A stretch of DNA of 64,000 bases, taken from assembly GCA_903832295.1 (NCBI GenBank), contig CAILAZ010000309.1, positions 26,595 to 90,594 of the forward strand, given 5' to 3'. Positions within the stretch are counted from its first letter, which is position 1; the number at the start of each line of letters is the position of its first letter. Below are positions 45,177 to 53,715 of this stretch, piece by piece. Source of the DNA: an uncultured Acidobacteriota bacterium (GTDB lineage Bacteria > Acidobacteriota > Terriglobia > Terriglobales > Acidobacteriaceae). Under the pieces are notes generated by a model. That model saw only the letters and a list, made by a program, of their open reading frames with translations, was not told the origin of the DNA and searched no databases. A program made the position numbers and the translations under genes.

Positions 45177-45701
45177 ATGCGTAAGATTTTTCAGTGGGCT
45201 GCATTGTTCTTGGTAACGAGCGGCTTGACCACCGCCGCCATGGCGCAGACATCCGTGCGTTCGCACTCCGGCTCGCATATCGCGCATCCTCACACTCTTC
45301 GTGACGACGCCACCCAGCTCACCTCGCTGCTTAAGGAGTTTCTCGACAACGTCAACGACCCCGTGATGCACATGCGATTCTGGGCCGACGACCTCATCTA
45401 TGTAAGTTCCGCTGGCACAGTGCGGACAAAAGCTGCGATCGTGAACGCGGTCCGCGTGGAGGCGGTGCAGGCAGCTTCGGGCAAAGCTCTGCCCCCAGAG
45501 AAATATTCCGCCGAGGAGATTACCGTCCGCAGTTATGGCCCTCTGGCCGTGATCAACTTCACGCTTGTGGCGCACGAACCTGAAGCCGCCACGGAGAAGT
45601 TGCGGCGCTACCGCAACTCGGGCGTCTTCCAGCTCAACGCCGATGGATGGCAGGCCATTAGCTGGCAGTCCACCGCCATTCCTGAAACGGCAAAGAGGTA
45701 G
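45177..45701 (+). CDS. Secreted SnoaL/DUF4440-like (NTF2-fold) protein
   Basis: A 174-residue protein with a signal peptide (WAALFLVTSGLTTAAMAQ). The mature part resembles the NTF2-like SnoaL/DUF4440 fold: a helical start (LTSLLKEFLDNVND), then MRFWADDLIYVSSAGTVRTKA and the closing strands ITVRSYGPLAVINFTLVA and GWQAISWQST. Such proteins bind or turn over small ligands; no catalytic set can be assigned. It is placed between dnaK and dnaJ. Confidence 0.65.
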   Translation: MRKIFQWAALFLVTSGLTTAAMAQTSVRSHSGSHIAHPHTLRDDATQLTSLLKEFLDNVNDPVMHMRFWADDLIYVSSAGTVRTKAAIVNAVRVEAVQAASGKALPPEKYSAEEITVRSYGPLAVINFTLVAHEPEAATEKLRRYRNSGVFQLNADGWQAISWQSTAIPETAKR

Positions 45702-45798
45702 TCGCACGATAACACTTGGCAGAGCTGCAATCACGCAAGTATGCTGAGGCGCAGGGTATTCTGGTTTACCGGAATGAGCGGGAAGAAGAATAACAATC

Positions 45799-46845
45799 AT
45801 GGCCGCAACCGATAAGAAGGACTATTACGGCATCCTTGGCGTCAAGAAGACCGCCACTGCTGACGACGTGCGCAAGGCCTTTCGCAAACTCGCCCGCAAG
45901 TATCATCCCGACGTCAATCCGGGCGATAAGAAGTCGGAGGAGAAGTTCAAGGAACTCTCCGAAGCCAACGAGGTCCTCAGCGATCCCAAGAAGCGCAAAA
46001 TTTACGACCAGCTCGGCTTCTACTCTGACAACATCGATCCCAAGACGGCGGAGGCTTACGCCAATAGCGGTGGAGGCGGCGGCAATCCGTTTGGAGGCGC
46101 TGCCGGAAACCCATTCGGCGGCTACACCCAGCAGGGCGGCGGACAGCGGGTCGATTTCGACTTCCGCGACTTTGACTTCGGCGCGGCCCAGCAACCGGGT
46201 GCCCGTGGCGGCAGCTTTCGAGACATCTTCTCCGGCATGTTCGGCGGCAGCGCGGCACAGGAACCGGCCAACGCCGCCGGCACTGACGCCGAGTACACCG
46301 TGCAGGTTCCCTTCTGGGATTCGATTCGCGGAGCGGAGATGAAGCTCAATATTCAGCGTCCATCCGCCATGGGCCGCATGACGCCTGAGCCTGTCTCTTT
46401 CCGCATCAAACCCGGCACTCGCGATGGCCAGCGCATCCGCCTCGCAGGCAAGGGCAACCCCGGCACCCGCGGAGGACCTCCGGGAGACCTTTACATCATC
46501 GTTCACATCGCCGAACATCCCGTCTTCCACCGCGACGCCGACGACATCAGCATCACTCTGCCCATCCTTCCCTGGGAGGCAGCACTGGGGGCCAAGGTTG
46601 AGGTGCCGACCATCGACGGGCGCACTGTCTTGCGCGTGCCTCCTGGAACCCAGACCGGCCAGAAGCTGCGCATGAGAGAAAAAGGTGTTCCCTCGGCCAC
46701 CCGTCCCGGAGTCATCGGAGACCAGATCGTGGAAATTCGCATCGTCGTTCCGGAGATTCCCAATGTGGAAGCCAAGGAGCTATGGCAGAAGCTGGAGAAG
46801 ATGCACCCGGAGGATCCCCGCAGGGAGCTGTGGAGCAAGATTTAA
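45799..46845 (+). CDS. DnaJ-type co-chaperone without zinc finger (CbpA-like)
   Basis: A 348-residue type II J-protein. The J domain (residues 6-72) contains the HPD motif in [12 protein letters not shown] Gly/Phe-rich linker follows ([18 protein letters not shown]). Then come the two substrate-binding beta domains and a C-terminus with ELWQKLEKM. The cysteine-rich zinc finger of classical DnaJ is missing, so CbpA-like is the better name. It stimulates DnaK's ATPase. It is followed 16 bases later by hspR. Confidence 0.93.
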   Translation: MAATDKKDYYGILGVKKTATADDVRKAFRKLARKYHPDVNPGDKKSEEKFKELSEANEVLSDPKKRKIYDQLGFYSDNIDPKTAEAYANSGGGGGNPFGGAAGNPFGGYTQQGGGQRVDFDFRDFDFGAAQQPGARGGSFRDIFSGMFGGSAAQEPANAAGTDAEYTVQVPFWDSIRGAEMKLNIQRPSAMGRMTPEPVSFRIKPGTRDGQRIRLAGKGNPGTRGGPPGDLYIIVHIAEHPVFHRDADDISITLPILPWEAALGAKVEVPTIDGRTVLRVPPGTQTGQKLRMREKGVPSATRPGVIGDQIVEIRIVVPEIPNVEAKELWQKLEKMHPEDPRRELWSKI

Positions 46846-46861
46846 GAGATGAGGCGCAATC

Positions 46862-47245
46862 ATGACGAAACGTAAAGGCAAAGGCGCTTACATGATCTCG
46901 GTGGTGGCTGAGATGTATGAAATCCACCCGCAGACTCTGCGATTGTACGAGCGCGAAGGCTTGCTCAAACCTTCGCGCAGTGACGGCAATACCCGCCTCT
47001 ACACGGAGGACGATCTCAAACGGCTGGAGTTCATTCTCTCCCTCGCCCGCGATCTCGGCGTCAACATTGCAGGCATCGGTATCATCCTCAATATGCGTGA
47101 GCGCATGGAACAGATGCAGACGCAGATGCAGGAGTTCGTGAAGTACGTACAGCAGGAAGTGATGACCCGCGCCAACCAGGCTATGCCGAGGGAAGGGCTG
47201 ATCCCGGTGCGTAGGCCAGTGGTCATCCCCCCTAAGAAGAAATGA
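46862..47245 (+). CDS. hspR: Heat-shock repressor HspR (MerR family)
   Basis: A 127-residue MerR-type regulator. YMISVVAEMYEIHPQTLRLY and EREGLLKPSRSDGNTRLYTE form the winged helix and match HspR. A short coiled coil (MRERMEQMQTQMQEFVKYV) follows, and the tail is basic. HspR represses dnaK operons by binding inverted repeats, with DnaK as co-repressor in actinobacteria. The position downstream of dnaJ fits that circuit. GAGG lies in front of ATG 46862. Confidence 0.92.
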   Translation: MTKRKGKGAYMISVVAEMYEIHPQTLRLYEREGLLKPSRSDGNTRLYTEDDLKRLEFILSLARDLGVNIAGIGIILNMRERMEQMQTQMQEFVKYVQQEVMTRANQAMPREGLIPVRRPVVIPPKKK

Positions 47246-47266
47246 CGCTCCGCTCGATACCAGATA

Positions 47267-47294
47267 CAAAGGCCAGCGTCGAAGCTGGCCTTTG
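47267..47294 (+). terminator. Terminator after hspR
   Basis: CAAAGGCCAGC (47267-47277), loop GTCGAA, GCTGGCCTTTG (47284-47294): a perfect 11-base stem with A/T ends, able to work for hspR and, from the other side, for the convergent gene at 47318. Confidence 0.82.
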
Positions 47295-47317
47295 TCATGA
47301 TTGCACTGGAACTTCAG

Positions 47318-47722
47318 CTATTTCGGCCACCCCACCCACACGGGCTTGCCCTTATCGTCGCGCATTACCATGATGTCGCCATTACGGGTGACTTCCCGGG
47401 CCAGCATCACCGCGGTGCCGTCAATGGAAACTTGCGAGCCAAGTATCTCGAGATTGTCTCCCTTGGCGAATGTGATTTCCATATCCTGCAGGAACTTCTC
47501 CGGTGCCACTACCACATCCAGCGGACCTTTGTCCGTATTCAGCGTGAGATGGACGATTTTGTCGGCGGCGGTCTTTACTTCATCCACTACGCCTTTCACT
47601 TTGGCTTCGGTACTTTTGTCGTACTTCAACTGCGGCGCTGTCTGTGCAAATGCCGGAATGAATGCGAGCACTACGATCAGGGCAACTGCGGATACCAACT
47701 TGCAACAAGCCGATCGTGCCAT
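47318..47722 (-). CDS. Small secreted beta-rich protein of unknown function
   Basis: A 134-residue protein with a signal peptide (LVSAVALIVVLAFIPAFAQ). The mature part, with KVKGVVDEVKTAADKIVHL, GPLDVVVAPEKFL and KGDNLEILGSQVSIDG, looks like a small OB-like beta barrel of the kind that binds nucleic acid or metal. The family is not recognised. AAAGGAG precedes its ATG at 47722. Confidence 0.6.
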   Translation of the reverse strand: MARSACCKLVSAVALIVVLAFIPAFAQTAPQLKYDKSTEAKVKGVVDEVKTAADKIVHLTLNTDKGPLDVVVAPEKFLQDMEITFAKGDNLEILGSQVSIDGTAVMLAREVTRNGDIMVMRDDKGKPVWVGWPK

Positions 47723-48056
47723 GGTTCAGTTCTCCTTTCGAATCCAGGGGGACGGAGTCTCTCGCAATCTGGCGTGCTACCGGTAAAGGCAGCGCCTCCG
47801 AAGGTCTCCTGTTTCCTCAACCACCAGGCGCACCACTCCCCGGCACTGATGACTGACGGCGGTGGGCGCACTAAAGGTCGCATTCAACGTAGTCTCCGCC
47901 CGCGCTTTGCACAGTGAGGCGAGTCACAGCAGCCCGTGATGGCGGGACTCCATTGCCCTGCAACGGATTATTCCACTTATATTTACAGAGTTGCTCGCCA
48001 GGTCATTTCGGAGAATAATCAGATCGGCAGTTTTCAGTCGCCATAGGAAACAAAAC
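47723..48056. other. 334-base divergent promoter region
   Basis: Lies between the secreted protein (minus) and the sensor kinase (plus). TATATT at 47978-47983 could be a -10 for the kinase, with TTGCCC at 47953-47958 as a poorly spaced -35 (19 bases). No RNA gene is visible. Confidence 0.35.
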
Positions 48057-49820
48057 GTGCGCTGGCCCGCTTCGTACCGCTACCTAAAACGCCTCAACGT
48101 GCCAACTACTGAGGCCGAGCGCAGCCGCGTGGAGACGATCCTGGGCGCGCTTCGCGTACTGCTCGCAATATTGGCCGTGGTCGCGTTCTGGACCGACGTT
48201 CCAGAACCAGCCCGATTTGCCCATCTGGTTTACATTCTCTTGTCTGTTTGGGTGCTGCACAGCATCCTGATATTCGCATGGGTCTCGCGCCGCCCGGTCT
48301 CGCCCGTTGTGCTCAGATATCTCCACGCTGGAGACATTCTATGGCCCACGCTCATCACCTCGTTCTCGCACGGTGCAAGTTCCCCATTCATTAACCTCTA
48401 CTCATTCTCCCTTCTCTCCGCAGGCTTCCGCTGGGGATTTCCTGAAGCGCTGTCCACCTCCATTGCTGGCGGTCTGGTGCTGGAGGTCGAAGCGTTCTTC
48501 CTCCGCGGCACCGCCCTCGGGCAATTTGAGAGCAACCGCCTGCTCGTGCGCTGCGCCTATCTGCTGGCGCTCGGATACCTGATCGGCACTCTAGGCGAGA
48601 ACGAAAAGGAACGCCGAGCGGAGTCTGCTGTCGTGACCCGCCTTCTCCATTCCGCGCGCACGGAACAGAGCATGAGCGCGGTGCTGCAGGCAGTATTTTC
48701 AGAGTTCATCGCCCTGTTCGACTGTGCCCGGATCTTTCTGGTCGCACACGACCTTAGCACTGACCGCGTTTATCTGTGGCAGATGGCCTCGCGCCCGCAG
48801 CGGGATGCGCGTCCTTACTCGCGTGAAATTCTCACCGACGACCGCCTCGCCTACCTGCTGCCCGACTACTCCGCAGCGTTCTTCTGCGAGCAGACTTCAC
48901 CGAACACGATGAAGATGCTTGCACTTGGTTCGAAGACACAGACGCGCACCACCACAGGGCAAATACCTGCACTGCCCTTCCTGCCAGGAAACACCAGGTC
49001 ATTGCTTGCGGTGGCCGCGCCGCTCGGCCATGAGTGGAGGCTGCGGCTGCTGCTGGCTGGCGCCAGGGTGGGCAAGAACGCTTCGCAGGAGCTTGCCTTT
49101 GCGGACTCGCTGCTGGGCCAGGCCGCCACTGCCATCTATGGCGTGTACCTGGTGCGCAGGCTGCGCGCCCGCGCAAGCGCGATAGAACGAGCGCGCGTAG
49201 CCCGAGAACTCCATGACGGAGCAATCCAGTCCCTGATCTCAGCCGAGATGCGCACCGACATCCTTCGCCGCCGCGCGATCAAGGAATATGCGCCGATCGC
49301 ACCCGAAATCGAGTCGCTGGAGAACCTGCTTCGCGACCAGGTGATTGAATTGCGCGAACTTATGCACCAACTGAAGCCCGTGGAGGTAGCGCCCGACCAG
49401 TTGCTGGACCACATGGCCGAACAGGTGGATCGCTTCCGCCGTAATTCCGGAATCGCGGCGCGTTTTGTTTCCGCATCCGACGAAATTCACCTCTCCGCAC
49501 ACACTTGCCGCGAGATCCTCCTGATTGTGCAGGAGGCGCTTGTCAATATACGCAAGCATGCGCGCGCTGAGGATGTGCTGGTGACGTTCGGCCGCCACGA
49601 TGGGTACTGGCGATTGAGCATCACCGACAATGGCGTTGGCTTCGGTTTTGAGGGTACACTTGCTGGAGTTGAACTGATGAGGTCGGCAAAGGGGCCGGCC
49701 ATCATCAAGGAGCGCGTAGCTAATCTCGGAGGCGAACTCTTCATCGACTCCACATCGTCAGGCGGTACGCAACTGCTAATCAAGCTGCCACAGAAAGGCT
49801 ATTTTTCTCATGGACGGTAA
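48057..49820 (+). CDS. Membrane sensor histidine kinase, NarX/DegS type
   Basis: A 587-residue kinase from GTG 48057 (AGGAAA eight bases upstream); the track's TTG at 47991 is less likely. About five or six membrane helices fill residues 25-190. A GAF-like sensor region lies at about 200-355. The HisKA_3 dimerisation domain has the phospho-accepting His386 in ARELHDGAIQSL. The ATPase domain has DNGVGFGF and GGTQLLIKLP. It phosphorylates the response regulator encoded next, whose start overlaps its end. The signal is unknown. Confidence 0.9.
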   Translation: MRWPASYRYLKRLNVPTTEAERSRVETILGALRVLLAILAVVAFWTDVPEPARFAHLVYILLSVWVLHSILIFAWVSRRPVSPVVLRYLHAGDILWPTLITSFSHGASSPFINLYSFSLLSAGFRWGFPEALSTSIAGGLVLEVEAFFLRGTALGQFESNRLLVRCAYLLALGYLIGTLGENEKERRAESAVVTRLLHSARTEQSMSAVLQAVFSEFIALFDCARIFLVAHDLSTDRVYLWQMASRPQRDARPYSREILTDDRLAYLLPDYSAAFFCEQTSPNTMKMLALGSKTQTRTTTGQIPALPFLPGNTRSLLAVAAPLGHEWRLRLLLAGARVGKNASQELAFADSLLGQAATAIYGVYLVRRLRARASAIERARVARELHDGAIQSLISAEMRTDILRRRAIKEYAPIAPEIESLENLLRDQVIELRELMHQLKPVEVAPDQLLDHMAEQVDRFRRNSGIAARFVSASDEIHLSAHTCREILLIVQEALVNIRKHARAEDVLVTFGRHDGYWRLSITDNGVGFGFEGTLAGVELMRSAKGPAIIKERVANLGGELFIDSTSSGGTQLLIKLPQKGYFSHGR

Positions 49821-50475
49821 GAAGATCAGGCTTGTCATTGCCGACGACCATACAATTTTTCGCGACGGCCTGCGCCGCCTTCTGGATCTGGAAGATGATT
49901 TTGAAGTAGTGGGCGAGGCCGCCGACGGCGCGGAAGCCGTGGCAATGGTGCGCCAGCATCAGCCGGCCATCCTGCTGCTCGATCTCGCGATGCCGAAGAT
50001 GCCCGGACTGGAGGCGCTGCGTGAACTCTCACAGCAGAATAGCAACACGCGTTGCATCCTCCTCACCGCCGCCATCGAGCGGCGCCAGATCATAGAGGCG
50101 TTGCACGTTGGGGCGCGCGGCATTGTGATGAAGGAGTCCGCCACCCAGTTGCTGCTCAAGGCAATCCGCACGGTGGTGGCGGGGCTTTACTGGGTTGGGC
50201 GTGAGCCGGTCACAGACATGATGATGTACCTGCGCGAGCAGAGCACGCTCCAGGTTCCATCCAAGGCGCGCAGCAGCTTCGGGCTCACCCGCCGTGAAAC
50301 CGAGATTCTCGCAACCATCGTGGCCGGATTGAGCAACAAGGAAATCGCCCAGAAATTCACGCTCAGCGAAGACACGGTGAAGCATCACCTGACCAACATC
50401 TTTGACAAGGTCGGAGTTTCCAGCCGCCTGGAGTTGGCGCTGTTCGCCATCAACAACCGGCTGATAGAAAATTAG
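49810..50475 (+). CDS. NarL/LuxR-family response regulator
   Basis: A 221-residue regulator. The receiver domain has the acidic pair IADDHTIF, the phospho-acceptor Asp58 in LLLDLAMPKMPG and the Lys in VMKESA. The C-terminal LuxR-type helix-turn-helix shows LTRRETEILATIVAGLSNKEIAQ and TVKHHLTNIFDKVGV. It forms a two-component pair with the kinase (11-base overlap). Possible targets include the rubrerythrin pair directly downstream. Confidence 0.93.
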   Translation: MDGKKIRLVIADDHTIFRDGLRRLLDLEDDFEVVGEAADGAEAVAMVRQHQPAILLLDLAMPKMPGLEALRELSQQNSNTRCILLTAAIERRQIIEALHVGARGIVMKESATQLLLKAIRTVVAGLYWVGREPVTDMMMYLREQSTLQVPSKARSSFGLTRRETEILATIVAGLSNKEIAQKFTLSEDTVKHHLTNIFDKVGVSSRLELALFAINNRLIEN

Positions 50476-50599
50476 CGCGAGCTGTAGAAGAGCGCAGTTG
50501 GGCTCGTCCGGCGCTGTCACGGGGAGAGGTGAGTTCAGTCACTGCCCCGGCGGGATGTTTGGGCCAGACTTTACGCGGTTGGCGCACGTGGAGAATCAT

Positions 50600-50971
50600 A
50601 TGCCCCAGGATTTGCGCGACGTGTTGCAGATACTCCGCTTCGAGTTGAACTACCTGGAGCAAGGTGGATTCGAGCGCGACCGGGCACTGCTCGGAACAGA
50701 GTCTCCATTTCAGGGAACGATTGCATGCATCAACTTTGGAGATCCGCTGCGGACGCATGCCTGCCACGAATGTTCGCTGCACGCGTTTGTGCCGGAAGAC
50801 AAGAAGACGGAAGAATTTCCCTGTCATCATATTCCGCTCAGCCACTCCGGCGAGACCATTGCGGAATTGCTGGAGAAGAACGACTCGCAACGCATGGTTG
50901 AGGTGCTTAAACACTGGCTGCGCGGCACAATCGCAAGGCTGGAGTCAAACCTGCATCGCGATCCCGACTAG
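50600..50971 (+). CDS. Small Cys/His-containing protein next to rubrerythrin-like gene
   Basis: A 123-residue protein. I take ATG 50600 as start because GGAGA lies five bases before it; the track start 50498 is unsupported. A helical front (DLRDVLQILRFELNYLEQGG) is followed by HACHECSLHAFVP and FPCHHIPLSH, a Cys/His set that could bind a metal. The end is again helical. Family not recognised. It is 24 bases upstream of a ferritin-like protein, which suggests a shared role in metal or oxidative-stress handling. Confidence 0.65.
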   Translation: MPQDLRDVLQILRFELNYLEQGGFERDRALLGTESPFQGTIACINFGDPLRTHACHECSLHAFVPEDKKTEEFPCHHIPLSHSGETIAELLEKNDSQRMVEVLKHWLRGTIARLESNLHRDPD

Positions 50972-50995
50972 TGCGATGCGCCCACAGGTGAGGTA

Positions 50996-51523
50996 ATGAA
51001 ACGAAGCTTTCAGGCCCTGTCACCACAGGAAGCACTGCACGTCGCAGTGTTCATCGAAGAGCGCAACGCGGAACTGTACCACCACTTTGCCGAGATGTTT
51101 GCGTCGTTCCAGGATTTTGCATCGCTGGAGATTGCAGGCGTGTTGTGGGATATGGCATTGGAGGAGCGGCATCACAGTTCGATGCTGCAGGCGCGCTACA
51201 CCGCTCAATACGGGCACTCCGCGTGTGCTCTTACAGAGGCGGATGTGCTGGAGATGATTGAGTTGCCGCAGTTGAAAGGGAGCGAGATCTTCGATTCGAC
51301 GGCGGTGACGGCACGGCAGAACGCGCTGCGACTGGCGCTGGGAGCGGAGACGCAGGCGCGGGAATTTTATGCGGAGCTGGCGCGATGCGTTGCAGAGCCT
51401 GATTTTCAGCGGGTCTGCGAGGAGTTGGCTTCTTTTGAAGCCGATCACGTGGAGGCTTTGACGCGCAGACTGGAAGAATGCGGAGCCTGCGGCGAGCCGG
51501 GCAAGGATTTACTTTCAGAGTAA
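50996..51523 (+). CDS. Ferritin-like/rubrerythrin-family diiron protein
   Basis: A 175-residue four-helix protein with repeated diiron ligands: EERNAELYHHFAEM, ALEERHHSSML, GAETQAREFYAEL and FEADHVEAL. This is the E...EXXH pattern of rubrerythrin-type ferritin-like domains. There is no rubredoxin tail, although ECGACGEPG near the C-terminus holds two cysteines. Such proteins remove peroxide or store iron in anaerobes exposed to oxygen, a sensible partner for oxygen-sensitive hydrogenases. Confidence 0.82.
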   Translation: MKRSFQALSPQEALHVAVFIEERNAELYHHFAEMFASFQDFASLEIAGVLWDMALEERHHSSMLQARYTAQYGHSACALTEADVLEMIELPQLKGSEIFDSTAVTARQNALRLALGAETQAREFYAELARCVAEPDFQRVCEELASFEADHVEALTRRLEECGACGEPGKDLLSE

Positions 51524-51638
51524 TCGTTGGAAAGGATGTGTTGCGGCCGGGTGCAATGGTTCAGAAAATTTGAAAGGATTGCACGAACCGGTTATCCGCA
51601 AACGAGTTACTGATGGCAGAAGAGTGAATGGTTGAGCC

Positions 51639-51660
51639 GGGGAGCCTCAGGAGGCTCCCC
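51639..51660 (+). terminator. Terminator between rubrerythrin and DUF4142 genes
   Basis: GGGGAGCCT, loop CAGG, AGGCTCCCC: a perfect nine-base stem followed by GACGTTTTGC. It sits at a convergent junction and may serve both strands. Confidence 0.75.
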
Positions 51661-51688
51661 GACGTTTTGCGCAGTCCTGCATTCCGGC

Positions 51689-52381
51689 TTACTGCGGTTG
51701 CGGAGAACTCATGGCTCCGGCGGTCTTCTTTGCGGTGTCGGCTCCGACCTGAGAGGCGACCTGCTTTGCAGCGGAGAGGTGCTGCTCAAGGGTGGGCAGA
51801 GTTTTCTGCGCCCAGGCTTTTACCTCGGGGTCTTTTCCGCTCTCGGCTTCTCTCTTGAACTCGGCGATATCGGCCTGATGGTCGCGCACCATGTCACGAG
51901 TGTAGGCCTTGTCGAATTCCGATCCTTGTTTGGCCTGGAGAGTTTTTCCGAGGCGCTTGTCTTTTCCGCTGACGTCGCTGGGGAGAGTGATTCCCTTCTG
52001 CTGGGCGAGTTGACGGAGTTCGTCGTTGGCCTTGGAGTGGTCGGTGACCATCTTGTCGCCGAACTGCTTGACCGCGTCACTGCCGCCATTCTGCTTGGCG
52101 AGGTTTCCAAGATTGACCTCGGCCATTCCGCCCTGTGCGGCTTTCATGATGAAGTCCTGATCTGGACTCTTCATCGTGGTTGCGTCCCGTCCCATGGTGG
52201 CGGAGGGAGAGTTGGGGTCATTGGCGCCGGGCATTCCAGGGCGGCTTGGTTGGGTGGCTCCGGGCAGCCCGGTCCCGGATTGTCCCATGCCGCCTTGCTG
52301 GCCCATATTGCCCTGAGCCATGCATACTGCGCCGAGGGCGGCGACCGCCAGGGCGTGGAGGACCATTCGTTGTGCTTTCAT
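51689..52381 (-). CDS. Secreted DUF4142 protein
   Basis: A 230-residue protein from ATG 52381 (AAGGAG nine bases upstream). A signal peptide (VLHALAVAALGAVCMAQ) is followed by a Gly/Met/Gln-rich linker (GNMGQQGGMGQSGTG). Then comes a ferritin-like helical DUF4142 domain, with DQDFIMKAAQGGMAEVNLG, FGDKMVTDHSKANDEL and YTRDMVRDHQADIAEF. DUF4142 proteins are common in the periplasm of soil bacteria; their function is unknown, though stress resistance is suspected. Confidence 0.82.
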   Translation of the reverse strand: MKAQRMVLHALAVAALGAVCMAQGNMGQQGGMGQSGTGLPGATQPSRPGMPGANDPNSPSATMGRDATTMKSPDQDFIMKAAQGGMAEVNLGNLAKQNGGSDAVKQFGDKMVTDHSKANDELRQLAQQKGITLPSDVSGKDKRLGKTLQAKQGSEFDKAYTRDMVRDHQADIAEFKREAESGKDPEVKAWAQKTLPTLEQHLSAAKQVASQVGADTAKKTAGAMSSPQPQ

Positions 52382-52561
52382 TGCGTATCTCCTTGAATGT
52401 TCGACGGGTGGCACTCCATTAGAGAGGCGCTCGGCAGTGGGGCGTTGCCACCGCGAGAGCACCTAAGATAGCTGGCAACTCGGGGGCAACGGCAGCACTC
52501 AAATTCTGGAAAGGACTTGCCCCCTCCTTACAAAGCACGCTTCGTCTGAAGTGGAGGCGCG

Positions 52562-53170
52562 ATGTCACGAAATCTATTTCTTGGCGGCGTAGTTACAGGC
52601 GCTGCCGGAACCGTTGCCGGACTGTGGGCGTGCGGACTTCTGCTGCCCGTGGGCAGAACCGTGTCCTTAGAACGCAGCATCCAGGTCCGGCGTCCGGCGG
52701 CGGAGGTGTTTGCGGCCTGCGCGAGGCTGGACAAGATCCCGGAGTTCATCCGCTCAGTTGTGAGCATTGAGGCGTGCGAGGACGTTTCCGAGTGGATTGC
52801 CGACCTCAACGGTCGGCGCTTTGCGTGGGACGTTGAAATTCTTCAAGTGATTCCCGGACAGGTGATTGGGTGGAAGTCGCATCGCGGACCGCGTCACTCG
52901 GGGCGAATCAGTTTCTTTTCGCTGGGCGACGAAACGCTGGTGCACCTGGGAATGAACTACGTTCCGGAAGTTGCGCTGTCGAACCTATTGCAGGCTCCCG
53001 TGTGGTGGAACATTGGAGGCGCGATCGAGGGGGCGTTACGGGATCTAAAGAGATCCGTAGAGGCAGAGAGTTCCCCTCGAACGGTGACCCAGGCGACGGG
53101 GACGTATGGGCCTTCGGTGGTGGAATACTCAACTGACTTTGAACGGCCTGCGCGAAATGAATATCCGTAA
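52562..53170 (+). CDS. SRPBCC-family (polyketide cyclase-like) membrane-anchored protein
   Basis: A 202-residue protein with a hydrophobic N-terminus (LFLGGVVTGAAGTVAGLWACGLLL) that is probably a membrane anchor. The remainder is an SRPBCC/START-like domain, with SIQVRRPAAEVFAACARLDK, IPEFIRSVVSIEA and GWKSHRGPRHSGRISF. Such domains bind hydrophobic ligands. The pattern is that of cyclase/dehydrase-like proteins in acidobacteria and proteobacteria. Confidence 0.78.
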   Translation: MSRNLFLGGVVTGAAGTVAGLWACGLLLPVGRTVSLERSIQVRRPAAEVFAACARLDKIPEFIRSVVSIEACEDVSEWIADLNGRRFAWDVEILQVIPGQVIGWKSHRGPRHSGRISFFSLGDETLVHLGMNYVPEVALSNLLQAPVWWNIGGAIEGALRDLKRSVEAESSPRTVTQATGTYGPSVVEYSTDFERPARNEYP

Positions 53171-53179
53171 ACTGTCTGC

Positions 53180-53683
53180 CTAACGCTGCTCCCTGGTGTC
53201 GTGAGCGGCGGGATTCGGCTCGGCGTCCTGAGGGAAGGACTTCAGGGTGAGCTCGTGGCGCTTCTCGCTGACTTTTCCGTCGGGGGTGGAATGGCGCTCG
53301 AGGAGGGTTCCGCGGATGTTCCAGTAGCCCTCATCGCTAGGAGTTTTGGCGGGGCCGCGCTCCACGGTTCCGGTGAATTCAAAGACGACGCCCTCAAAGG
53401 CCTTGGTGCGGAAGGTGAGGTTTGCGCCTTCGAGCTTCGCCTGATCGAAATACTGGTCCACAAAATCTGACTTCTCAAGATCCTCTCCCTTGAAACGGGA
53501 GACGAGTCCGGTGACTCTGCCGTCGGCAACCTCGATCTGCACGAACTCGCCTTCATGAACGAAGGAGTAGAGTCCGGTGATGTCTGCCGTGACCTGAGCC
53601 TGGGGCGGCGGGGCGGGCGACTGGGCGAAGGCGGAGGAGAAAAGCAGGAGCGACAAAGCCGAGATTGCTAATACGTTCTTCAT
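53180..53683 (-). CDS. Small secreted protein of unknown function
   Basis: A 167-residue protein from ATG 53683, with a signal peptide (LAISALSLLLFSSAFAQ). The mature part, with ADITGLYSFVHEGEFVQIEV, then GRVTGLVSRFKGED and a run of strands with EFTGTVERG, suggests a small lipocalin-like beta barrel. The family is not recognised. The start is only 32 bases from the divergent TonB-like ORF start in the track. Confidence 0.6.
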   Translation of the reverse strand: MKNVLAISALSLLLFSSAFAQSPAPPPQAQVTADITGLYSFVHEGEFVQIEVADGRVTGLVSRFKGEDLEKSDFVDQYFDQAKLEGANLTFRTKAFEGVVFEFTGTVERGPAKTPSDEGYWNIRGTLLERHSTPDGKVSEKRHELTLKSFPQDAEPNPAAHDTREQR

Positions 53684-53715
53684 ATTGTTGGAATCGAGTA
53701 TAGCCGAGGGCAGGG

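Noticed and set aside
47723-48056. A tRNA-like or riboswitch-like element in the divergent region
   Set aside because: TTCGAATCC resembles a T-loop, but no acceptor or anticodon stem can be formed around it.
51639-51660. Short palindromes as a CRISPR or mobile-element end
   Set aside because: Single hairpins with terminator shape at gene ends; no repeat-spacer periodicity or transposase gene anywhere in the window.
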